Below, in pieces: positions 48,131 to 54,470 of a DNA stretch of 54,470 bases (positions are counted from its first letter, which is position 1; each line of letters begins with the position of its first letter). The notes under the pieces are model-generated. The model worked only from the letters and a program-made list of their open reading frames with translations, had not been told where the DNA came from and searched no databases. The position numbers were made by a program, and so were the translations under genes. This stretch comes from Streptomyces montanisoli (lineage in GTDB: Bacteria > Actinomycetota > Actinomycetes > Streptomycetales > Streptomycetaceae): assembly GCF_017813245.1 (NCBI RefSeq), contig NZ_JAGIQL010000030.1:1-54470 (forward strand). The letters are read 5' to 3'.

Positions 48131-48144
48131 GGTATATTTATACC
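48131..48144. promoter_or_regulatory. AT-rich palindrome between map and the XRE regulator
   Basis: GGTATA-TT-TATACC is a perfect inverted repeat with a 2-base spacer in otherwise about 70% GC DNA. It contains -10-like hexamers on both strands (TATATT forward, TATAAA reverse, the latter placed about 38 bp before the map start). It could be the map promoter and the operator of the adjacent regulator. Confidence 0.6.
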
Positions 48145-48157
48145 AGAGGCAAGGTGG

Positions 48158-48186
48158 TTGCCGCCGAAATCGGGCGGCTCTACCAT
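48158..48186 (+). promoter_or_regulatory. Leaderless promoter of the XRE regulator
   Basis: TTGCCG (48158-48163), 17 bp, TACCAT (48181-48186), then six bases to ATG 48193. No ribosome binding site. The most complete leaderless promoter in the window. Confidence 0.6.
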
Positions 48187-48192
48187 GTGCGC

Positions 48193-48459
48193 ATGGTTCG
48201 CCACCCGCTCGCCCCAGAACAGATCGAGGCGGGCCGGCGCCTCGGGGCGGCACTGCGCTCCGCCCGGGCCGGACGCAGCCCCGCCGAGGTCGCCCTGGCC
48301 GCGGAGATCTCGCCTGAGACCCTGCGCAAGATCGAGACCGGCAGGCTGCCCACGCCCGCGTTCGGCACCATCGTCCGGCTCAGCGAGGTACTCGGCGTAC
48401 CGCTGTCCGAGCTGGCCGGCGTCTGGCGCACGGACCCCGCCCTGAGCAAGGCCTCCTAG
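48193..48459 (+). CDS. Small XRE-family helix-turn-helix regulator
   Basis: An 88-aa DNA-binding protein made almost only of one HTH_3 domain: IEAGRRLGAALRSARAGRSPAEVALAAEISPETLRKIETGRLPTPAFGTIVRLSEVLGVPLSELAGVW. The recognition helix follows EISPETLRKIE. Its short length leaves no ligand domain. It is divergent from map; the GGTATATTTATACC palindrome between them is a good candidate for its own operator. It is expressed from a leaderless promoter and ends 19 bp before the end of a converging kinase gene. Confidence 0.9.
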   Translation: MVRHPLAPEQIEAGRRLGAALRSARAGRSPAEVALAAEISPETLRKIETGRLPTPAFGTIVRLSEVLGVPLSELAGVWRTDPALSKAS

Positions 48460-48477
48460 GCCGCCTCTCCCCGGCCC

Positions 48478-49224
48478 TCACATCCGTGACTTCAGCACGT
48501 CGACCTCACAGCCGGGCGCGAACGGGTCGAAGCCGTGCTCGACCAGCCAGCGAACCCCCAGCAGGCTGCGCAACGACCACCACGCGCGGATCACGTCGAG
48601 GTCGACGCCGGTGCCGTAGCCTGCGGCGACGTCGCCCAGGTGCTCCTCGTGCCCGAGCGTCAGGGTGGCGAGGTCGAACAGGGCGTCGCCCCGGCCCGCC
48701 TCCGACCAGTCGATGATGCCGGTGACCCTGTCGTGCGCGACGAACACGTGATCGCTCTGCAGGTCGCCGTGAGTGAACACCTCGGTCCACGGCCGGAGCG
48801 CGGCCTCGGCGACCCGGCGGTTGCGGGTGACCAGGCCGGCGGGCAGGACGCCGTTCCTGACGAGCGCCTCGCACTCGCCGTCGAGTTCCGCCGCCAGCTC
48901 GGCCGGATCCCGCCGGCGCCGGCCGCGCCAGGGCGGCAGCGGCGCGTCGTGCAGCTTGCGGATGGCGGCGCCGGCCGCGGCCCACGCCGCGGGGGAAGAG
49001 GTCGACGGCTCGCCGAGGCGGCCGAGCGCAGTCCCGGGGACCGCCGCGATCGCGAGCACGGGAGGTTCGCGCCACAGCACCTTCGGGGTCGGGACCGGCG
49101 CCAGGGCCATCGCACGTACCTCGACGTCGACGCGCGCGCGATCGGCGTCCACCTTCAGGAAGACGTCGCCGACGCGCAGGGTCGCCCGCTCGGAATGGGC
49201 GACGACGACTTCCACCTCATCCAT
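48478..49224 (-). CDS. Aminoglycoside phosphotransferase-family protein
   Basis: A 248-aa APH-fold kinase: RATLRVGDVFLKVDADRARVDVEVRAMALAPVPTPKVLW (ATP-binding Lys), FTHGDLQSDHVFVAHDRVTGIIDWSEAGRGDALFDLA (Brenner motif and metal-binding Asp in IDW). In the motif HGDLQSDHV the usual Asn is His, as in some members. The substrate is unknown; such genes are common in Streptomyces and rarely give resistance. ATG 49224 is six bases after TACTGG, a possible -10, and has no ribosome binding site. Confidence 0.85.
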   Translation of the reverse strand: MDEVEVVVAHSERATLRVGDVFLKVDADRARVDVEVRAMALAPVPTPKVLWREPPVLAIAAVPGTALGRLGEPSTSSPAAWAAAGAAIRKLHDAPLPPWRGRRRRDPAELAAELDGECEALVRNGVLPAGLVTRNRRVAEAALRPWTEVFTHGDLQSDHVFVAHDRVTGIIDWSEAGRGDALFDLATLTLGHEEHLGDVAAGYGTGVDLDVIRAWWSLRSLLGVRWLVEHGFDPFAPGCEVDVLKSRM

Positions 49225-49335
49225 GAGTGACCAGTATCCGGGCAGTGGGCGCCGCCGCCACCGGTTTTCCGCGCGTGACGGCACCTCAGGCCGCGTCCGC
49301 CACGGAGCGAACTCGCGGGACTCGCGGTGCGAGGG

Positions 49336-49398
49336 TTGACAGGCGCGCCCTGCCGCAAGAAAGTTTCAGCTGTTTGCGCAGTCCCGAAAGATACTTTC
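49336..49398 (+). promoter_or_regulatory. Promoter with two GAAA/TTTC palindromes
   Basis: TTGACA at 49336-49341 is a consensus -35; the -10 (AAAGTT, 49360-49365) is covered by the palindrome GAAAGTTTC (49359-49367). A second, longer palindrome, GAAAG-ATA-CTTTC (49386-49398), follows with centres 29 bp apart, close to three helical turns. Two operators for one dimeric regulator are likely. The regulator is not in the window. Confidence 0.65.
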
Positions 49399-49411
49399 AG
49401 GGAGGGCTTGG

Positions 49412-51214
49412 ATGTCGGAGGACCATGTCATCGCGGGCAGATCGGTGAGCCGGCGCCAGTTCGCGGGCGCCGCGCTGGCGTTGGGCGGCGCGCTCGCCGT
49501 CGGCCCGTTGCCATTCGCCGGTACGGCGGCCGCCGCGCCCGCCGGGCACGGGCGGCAGCGCACCACCACGCTGCGGCACGGTTCCGCACGCGCGGCCGGC
49601 CTGCTCGGCGACCAACTCGACGAGCTGGTCACGGCAGCGGAACGCTACCTCGGCCCCTCCCCCACCCACCCCTACTACGCGGGGGCGGTGCTGCTCGCCG
49701 GGCGCGGCGGCACGGTCGCGCTGCACCACCCCATCGGCAAGGCCGTGCGCTACAGCGGCTACGACGACAAGACCGACACCGGCATCGAGTTCCCGCCGGA
49801 GCAGCAGATCGACGCGGCCCGTGACACCGTCTACGACCTGGCGTCGCTGTCCAAGCTGTTCACCTCGCTCCTCGCGGTCCAGGAGGTCGAGCGCGGCCGC
49901 CTCGACATCGAGTCGGCCGTCGCGCACTACCTCCCCGAGTACGCGGGCGGCGGCAAGCAGGACATCACCCTCAGGATGCTGCTCACGCACACCTCGGGGC
50001 TCCAGGCCGACCTGCCGTTCTACGACGAGCCCGACCGGGCCGCGAGGCTGCGGTTGCTGTGGAACGAGGCACCCGTCAATCCGCCCGGCACGGTGTACCT
50101 CTACTCGGACCTCAACATGATCTCGCTGCAGCTGGTGCTGGAGAAGATCACCGGCAGGCCGCTGGACGAGCTGGTGCGCACGCGGATCACGGCGCCCCTC
50201 GGCATGACCCGCACCCGCTACAACCCGCCCGCCTCCTGGAAGCCGAGGATCGCCGCGACCGAGGACGAGCGGCCGCCGTGGTCGGCGCTCACCCGCGGCC
50301 TCGTCTGGGGCGAGGTACACGACGAGAACGCGTACGCCTTCGACGGTGTGGCGGGCCACGCCGGGGTCTTCTCGTGCGCCTGGGACCTCGCGATCCTCGC
50401 GCGTACCCTCCTCAACGGCGGGGCCTACGGCAGGGCGAGGATCCTGCGACCCGACTCCGTGAAGCTGATGTTCACCAACTTCAACACGGCGTTCCCGGGT
50501 GACGAGCACGGCCTCGGCTGGGAGCTCTACCAGCACTGGTACATGGGTGCCATGGCCACCCCGCGCACGGCGGGCCACACCGGGTTCACGGGCACCAGCA
50601 TCGTCATCGACCCGACGAGCGACTCGTTCCTGATCGTCCTCGGCAACTCCGTGCACCCGGTGCGCAACTGGCGCACCGGCAGCGCGCCTCGCGTGGCCAC
50701 GGGCGACCGGATGGCGCGTGCCGTCGCCGTCACGCCGCCCGACGGGCACACGGCCTGGTTCTCGGGGATGGCGAGCGCGTCGACGGCCACGCTGACGCTG
50801 CCCGACCTGACGCTGTCCTCGTCCGGTCCCCGTTACGAGTCGTCGCTGTGGTGGGACACCGAGCCGGGTTCGGACTTCGCCTACCTGGAGGCGTCCACGG
50901 ACGCGGGCACGACCTGGAGTCCTGTCCCGTTCACGACGTCGGTCGGCTCGGACTCGGCGCAGGAGCACACCGCGGGCTCGGCCACCGGGTGGTCGGGGCG
51001 CGTGTGGCACCGGCTCTCCGCCGACCTCACCGCCTGGCGCGGCAAGCAGGTGCGGCTGAGGTGGCGGTACAGGACCGACCCGCTGTACGTGGGGCGCGGT
51101 GTGTACGTGGCCGGGCAACGCGTCGACGACGGCGGACGTGCCCTGTTCGACGAGAGGCGTCGCGCGGACGCGTCCCGTGTCACGGCGGACGGCTGGACCA
51201 GGTCACGCACCTGA
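49412..51214 (+). CDS. Tat-exported serine hydrolase with C-terminal beta domain
   Basis: A 600-aa secreted protein. The Tat signal SRRQFAGAALALGGALAVGPLPFAGTAAAAPA ends near residue 42. A beta-lactamase/DD-peptidase fold (about 60-430) has S145-LS-K148 (DLASLSKLFTSLLA), LLTHTSGLQADLPFY, YLYSDLNMISLQLVLEK and HTGFTGTSIVIDP (HTG in place of KTG). The last 150 residues form a beta-rich domain (SSLWWDTEPGSDFAYLEASTDAGTTWSPVPF, LRWRYRTDPLYVGRGVYVAGQRV) like immune-inhibitor-A or MAM-type domains. It probably acts on cell-wall peptide or amino-sugar material outside the cell. ATG 49412 follows GGGAGGG. Two operator-like palindromes lie directly upstream. Confidence 0.9.
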   Translation: MSEDHVIAGRSVSRRQFAGAALALGGALAVGPLPFAGTAAAAPAGHGRQRTTTLRHGSARAAGLLGDQLDELVTAAERYLGPSPTHPYYAGAVLLAGRGGTVALHHPIGKAVRYSGYDDKTDTGIEFPPEQQIDAARDTVYDLASLSKLFTSLLAVQEVERGRLDIESAVAHYLPEYAGGGKQDITLRMLLTHTSGLQADLPFYDEPDRAARLRLLWNEAPVNPPGTVYLYSDLNMISLQLVLEKITGRPLDELVRTRITAPLGMTRTRYNPPASWKPRIAATEDERPPWSALTRGLVWGEVHDENAYAFDGVAGHAGVFSCAWDLAILARTLLNGGAYGRARILRPDSVKLMFTNFNTAFPGDEHGLGWELYQHWYMGAMATPRTAGHTGFTGTSIVIDPTSDSFLIVLGNSVHPVRNWRTGSAPRVATGDRMARAVAVTPPDGHTAWFSGMASASTATLTLPDLTLSSSGPRYESSLWWDTEPGSDFAYLEASTDAGTTWSPVPFTTSVGSDSAQEHTAGSATGWSGRVWHRLSADLTAWRGKQVRLRWRYRTDPLYVGRGVYVAGQRVDDGGRALFDERRRADASRVTADGWTRSRT

Positions 51215-51237
51215 CGGCCCGTGCGGCCCGCTGATCG

Positions 51238-51276
51238 GCGGCCGGTGGCGCGCGACGGGGGCGCGCCACCGGCCGC
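51238..51276. terminator. 16-bp-stem terminator after the serine hydrolase gene
   Basis: GCGGCCGGTGGCGCGC (51238-51253) pairs perfectly with 51261-51276 around a 7-base loop. It begins 24 bp after the stop codon, between converging genes. Confidence 0.85.
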
Positions 51277-51314
51277 GTCCCTGTCGGCCGCGTCCCTGTC
51301 GGCCGCGTCCCCGT
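51270..51314. repeat. Three tandem 15-bp repeats
   Basis: CGGCCGCGTCCCTGT occurs at 51270-51284 and 51285-51299, and with one change at 51300-51314. The first copy overlaps the right arm of the terminator hairpin, so it may have grown by slippage. Confidence 0.85.
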
Positions 51315-51340
51315 CGCGGGCGGCCCACCGGCCGCGCCGG

Positions 51341-52882
51341 TCACTTGCCGAGTACCGCCATCGCCGCGTTGTGTCCCGGCACACCACTCACTCCCCCGCC
51401 GCGCACGGCGCCCGCCCCGCACAGCAGGACGGCGGGGTGCGCGGTCTCCACGCCCCAGCGGCCCGTCTCGGACGTCCCGTACGGGAAGGACAGGTCGCCG
51501 TGGAAGATGTGCCCGCCCGGCAGGCCGAGTTCACGCTCCAGGTCCAGCGGGGTCTTGGCCTCCACGCAGGGGCGGCCGTCGGCGTCCGTGGCGAAGCAGC
51601 CGGCGATGGGTTCGGCGAGCACGTCGTCGAGGCGGCTCAGCGTCGCGGTGAGCAGCCGCTCGCGCGCGGCGTCGTTGGCCGCGTCGCCGCCCGCGAACAG
51701 CCGGGCGGGGGTGTGCAGCCCGAACAGCGTCAGGGTGTGGTGTCCCTTGCCCGCGAGGCCGGGGCCGAGGATCGAGGGGTCCGTCAGGGTGTGGCAGTAG
51801 ATCTCGGAGGGCGGAGCCGAGGGGAGCCGGCCGTCGGCCGCGTCGCGGTAGGCGGCGGCCAGCTCGCCGTATCCCTCGCCGACGTGCAGGGTGCCGGCGA
51901 ACGCCTCCCGCGGATCGACGGACGTGTCCTTGAGTCGCGGCAGCCTCGTCAGCACCATGTTGACCTTGAACTGGGAACCTTCCGCGGGGCTCGGCTCCTG
52001 CTCCCCCAGCAGGGCGGCGAGCGTCCGCGGCGAAGCGTTCACGAGGACGCGTCCGGCCCCCACCGTCGACTCGCGGTCGCCGGCGCGGTAGGTCACTTCG
52101 GCGCGGCTCCCGTCGGTGTCGATGCGCACCGCCTCGTGCCCTGTGGCGATCTCGGCGCCGGCCGCCCGCGCGGCGCCGGCCAGCGCGTCGGTCAGCGCGC
52201 CCATGCCGCCGACGGGCACGTCCCAGCTTCCGGTGCCGCCGCCGATGACGTGGTAGAGGAAGCAGCGGTTCTGTACCAGGGAGGGGTCGTGCGCGTCCGC
52301 GAACGTGCCGATCAGGGCGTCGGTGAGTACCACACCCCGCACCAGGTCGTGGTGGAAGCGGTCCTCGATCGCGACGCCGATCGGTTCCTCGAACAGGGCG
52401 CGCCATGCGGCCTCGTCGTCGATGCGCTCGCGCAGCTCGTCGCGTGTGGGCAGCGGCTCGGTGAGCGTGGGGAAGACCCGCTCGGCCACGCGCGTGGTGG
52501 CGCCGTAGAACCGCTGCCACGCCACGTACTCCGCGTCGCTCCCGGTCAGCTCGGCGAACGAGGCGCGGGTGCGGCCCTCCCCCACGAGCAGCCCGCCGTC
52601 GCCGAGGGGCGTGTACGACGAGACGGGCCTGCGGCGCACCTCGAACCGCAGCCCCAGATCGGTGCGGATCTTGTCGGGCAGCAGCGACACGAGGTACGAG
52701 TAGCGGGACAGGCGTGCGTCCACGCCGGGGAACGGGCGGGTGGACACGGCGGCGCCGCCGGTGGCGCCGAGGCGTTCGAGGACGAGGACGGAGCGTCCCG
52801 CCCTGGCGAGATAGGCGGCGGCGACCAGTCCGTTGTGGCCGCCGCCCACGATCACTGCGTCGTACGAGGCATGTGCGGGCAT
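51341..52882 (-). CDS. Phytoene desaturase-like FAD oxidoreductase
   Basis: A 513-aa flavoprotein of the PYROXD2/CrtI group. The dinucleotide-binding motif is YDAVIVGGGHNGLVAAAYLARAGRSVLVLERLGATGGAAVS, followed by LSRYSYLVSLLPDKI, NRCFLYHVIGGGTGSWDVPVGGMGALTDALAGAA and the C-terminal FAD motif LCGAGAVRGGGVSGVPGHNAAMAVL. There are no carotenoid synthesis genes nearby, so it is probably not a true phytoene desaturase; the substrate is unknown. ATG 52882 is two bases after GAAGGG; an upstream start at 52897 is possible. It converges with the serine hydrolase gene. Confidence 0.9.
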   Translation of the reverse strand: MPAHASYDAVIVGGGHNGLVAAAYLARAGRSVLVLERLGATGGAAVSTRPFPGVDARLSRYSYLVSLLPDKIRTDLGLRFEVRRRPVSSYTPLGDGGLLVGEGRTRASFAELTGSDAEYVAWQRFYGATTRVAERVFPTLTEPLPTRDELRERIDDEAAWRALFEEPIGVAIEDRFHHDLVRGVVLTDALIGTFADAHDPSLVQNRCFLYHVIGGGTGSWDVPVGGMGALTDALAGAARAAGAEIATGHEAVRIDTDGSRAEVTYRAGDRESTVGAGRVLVNASPRTLAALLGEQEPSPAEGSQFKVNMVLTRLPRLKDTSVDPREAFAGTLHVGEGYGELAAAYRDAADGRLPSAPPSEIYCHTLTDPSILGPGLAGKGHHTLTLFGLHTPARLFAGGDAANDAARERLLTATLSRLDDVLAEPIAGCFATDADGRPCVEAKTPLDLERELGLPGGHIFHGDLSFPYGTSETGRWGVETAHPAVLLCGAGAVRGGGVSGVPGHNAAMAVLGK

Positions 52883-53010
52883 GGCCCTTCGTAACACGCG
52901 GATCTTCGGCGGCCAAGGTGGCGCGGGCGATCCGGTGCCGTGGAGGTGGCGCCGCGGAGGTGGTGCCGCGGGCGTTGCGTGGGCGCGCTGTGCGCGTGCG
53001 TGGCGCCGGG

Positions 53011-54470
53011 TCAGGCCGTTGACGAGCCGCGTCCCGCGCGCAGGGCGCCGATGCTCGCGCGCAGCCTGCCCGCCTCCTCCGTGCGGCCCAGCTGCTCCAG
53101 GCAGCGCGCCTCGTCGCCCAGGGCGGTGAGCGTGTCGGGATGCGCGTCGCCCAGGACGCGGGCGCGGGCGGCGCAGACCTCCCGGTACTCGGCGAGCGCG
53201 TCGTCCCAGCGGCCGAGCCAGCCGAGCGCGACGGCGACCTCCCGGCGGCTGACGAGCGTGTCGAAGTGGTCGGGGCCCAGGGCGCGGCCGCGTACCGCCG
53301 CGACGTCGCGCGCCTCGGCGAGCGCCTCGTCCCAGCGGCCGAGCCGGCCGAGGTTCACACCGTAGCCGTGGCGGGCGCGCAGCGTCTCCTGGTCGTTCGG
53401 GCCGCCGAGGCGCGTGCGGTCGGCGGCCAGTGCGCGGAACTGTTCGAGGGCGTCCTCCGCGCGGCCGAGCCTGCCCAGGCAGATGCCGATCTCGTAGCGG
53501 GCGGCGAGCGTGTCGCGGTGATCGGCGCCGAGGACGCGGGTCCTGGCCGCGGCGACCTCGCCGTAGCGGTCGAGCGCCTCCTGCCAGCGGCCGAGCCGGC
53601 CGAGGGCGTAGGCGGCCTCGTACCGGCTGACGAGCGTGTCGGGGTGGTTCTCGCCCAGCTTCTCCGCGCGGGCGGCGGCGACCTGCTCGGCCATGGCGAG
53701 CGACTCCTCGGTCCTGCCGAGCCTGCTCAGGCTGAATGCCAGGTTGTGGCGGCAGCGGAGGGTGTCCGGGTGGTCGGGGCCCAGGGTGCGCTCGCGTGAG
53801 GCGAGCAGCGACGCGTACACCTCGTGGGCCTCGGCGTGACGGCCGAGCCTGCCGAGGACGTGTGCCGTCTCCTGGCGGGCGGCGAGCGTCTCGGGATGGT
53901 CGGGGCCGAGGGCTCGTTCCCTGCCCTCGGCGACCTCCGCGAAGGCGGCGAGGGCCTCGGCGTGCCTGCCGGTCCTGGTGAGGGCGTAGGCGGTTTCGTG
54001 ACGGCTGCCGAGGGTGTCCTGGTGGTCGGGGCCGAGCAGGAGTGCGCGTTCCGCGGCGAGGGCGCGGTGCGCCTCGCCGGCCTCGTCCCAGCGGCCGAGG
54101 CGCCCGAGACGCAGGGCGGCACTGTGCCGTTCGGCGAGTTCGGCGAGTTCGTCGAGGCGTTCCGCGGTGGGCTGCGCGGGTGTCCGCCGAGTGGCGGCCG
54201 GTTGCGGCGGTCCGCTCGGTGCGGCGCGCGTCCCTTCGGCGTGCGTCCCTTCGGCGTGCGTCCAGGCCACGGTCAGGCCGTCGACCGGGCCGGGCCGCGG
54301 GCCGCGCGGGGCGGCCGTGCCCGTCGCGAGGCGGCCGGCGGTCATGCCGTGCGTCCAGGCGGGCAGCGCCGGGCCTCCTTCGGCGTTTGCCGGCTCGGGG
54401 GCGGGCGCCGGCCCGCGCGCTCCGTGGCTCGGCGTCACCCAGGCGCGCTCGCCGGTCCAGCCGTCCGCCG
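53011..54470 (-). CDS. Tetratricopeptide (kinesin-light-chain-like) protein, 5' end beyond the window
   Basis: At least 486 residues are visible. After a Pro/Ala-rich N-terminal part (about 120 residues) come about eight repeats of 42 residues with the pattern LGPDHPDTLxxRxxxAxxLGRLGRWxEALAxxxxVAAxRxR, the TPR_10/12 form seen in actinomycete regulators and NB-ARC proteins. These form a superhelix for protein binding. A GTG at 54438 could start it, but it has no ribosome binding site and the frame remains open (ADGWTGERAW) to the edge, so the gene very likely begins outside. The N-terminal region repeats WTHAEG and HAEGT units. The complete protein may have an enzymatic or effector domain beyond the window. 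Confidence 0.87.
   Translation of the reverse strand, partial: ADGWTGERAWVTPSHGARGPAPAPEPANAEGGPALPAWTHGMTAGRLATGTAAPRGPRPGPVDGLTVAWTHAEGTHAEGTRAAPSGPPQPAATRRTPAQPTAERLDELAELAERHSAALRLGRLGRWDEAGEAHRALAAERALLLGPDHQDTLGSRHETAYALTRTGRHAEALAAFAEVAEGRERALGPDHPETLAARQETAHVLGRLGRHAEAHEVYASLLASRERTLGPDHPDTLRCRHNLAFSLSRLGRTEESLAMAEQVAAARAEKLGENHPDTLVSRYEAAYALGRLGRWQEALDRYGEVAAARTRVLGADHRDTLAARYEIGICLGRLGRAEDALEQFRALAADRTRLGGPNDQETLRARHGYGVNLGRLGRWDEALAEARDVAAVRGRALGPDHFDTLVSRREVAVALGWLGRWDDALAEYREVCAARARVLGDAHPDTLTALGDEARCLEQLGRTEEAGRLRASIGALRAGRGSSTA

Noticed and set aside
51341..52882. Carotenoid biosynthesis locus
   Set aside because: Only one desaturase-like gene is present; no phytoene synthase, cyclase or GGPP synthase nearby.
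1..54470. CRISPR arrays, tRNA genes, integrase or transposase genes
   Set aside because: No regularly spaced repeats with unique spacers, no tRNA cloverleaf ends and no recombinase motifs were seen.

Overview
The window is very GC-rich DNA from a filamentous actinomycete, almost certainly Streptomyces or a close relative. The reasons are strong third-position G/C codon bias, many GTG starts, a SapA-type spore-associated protein, an NsdA-type developmental regulator, two PAS/SpoIIE-type phosphatases, a secreted CBM2-GH18 chitinase, Tat and lipoprotein exports, and several genes whose -10 box lies 6-7 bases before the start codon (leaderless pattern). I see no tRNA, rRNA, CRISPR array, insertion sequence, prophage or antibiotic biosynthesis cluster. 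It reads as chromosomal arm or mid-chromosome DNA rich in small independent units.

Layout. 0-4.4 kb: PAS-GAF-PP2C-HATPase regulator, DUF1918, hemerythrin, CPT-like kinase. 4.6-10.2 kb: serine hydrolase, DUF305/DUF6153 pair, VOC protein, SDR, chitinase. 10.2-15.5 kb: glutamine amidotransferase, an unrecognised Cys-containing protein, a chloramphenicol 3-O-phosphotransferase, an MFS transporter behind a perfect 18-bp palindrome, a STAS protein and a SapA-like protein. 15.6-18.7 kb (minus): a GH65 disaccharide phosphorylase translationally coupled to a beta-phosphoglucomutase. 18.9-22.6 kb: AlkB-like oxygenase, PLP enzyme, MarR regulator with MFS pump, closed by a 21-bp-stem terminator. 23.1-29.0 kb: a glycolate/lactate module glcD-glcE-glcF-lctP.

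29.1-38.2 kb: aldo/keto reductase, DUF805, class A-like serine hydrolase, alditol oxidase, DUF1275, TauE/SafE exporter, two-domain VOC, UBP zinc finger, lipoprotein, an unknown protein and a PcaD-like hydrolase. 38.4-44.7 kb: SRPBCC protein, a PP2C-like phosphatase lacking one metal-binding motif, nsdA and a divergent APH-fold kinase, a hypothetical protein and an alpha/beta hydrolase. 44.8-54.5 kb: paaK behind a promoter and dyad, a frameshifted cation/proton antiporter, methionine aminopeptidase divergent from a leaderless XRE regulator, an APH, a large Tat-exported serine hydrolase behind two GAAA/TTTC palindromes, a phytoene-desaturase-like flavoprotein and a TPR protein running off the right edge.

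Functional links: GH65 plus beta-PGM turns a disaccharide and phosphate into glucose 6-phosphate; GlcDEF oxidises a 2-hydroxy acid that LctP imports; MarR probably controls the adjacent MFS pump; the MFS gene at 12.7 kb and paaK at 44.8 kb share an ACCGA-N4-TCGGT dyad and may answer to one TetR-type regulator. I did not find a clear new multigene system. The most unusual items are regulatory DNA (helically phased repeats, palindromes, tandem repeats), two regulatory proteins missing key residues, and one frameshifted gene.
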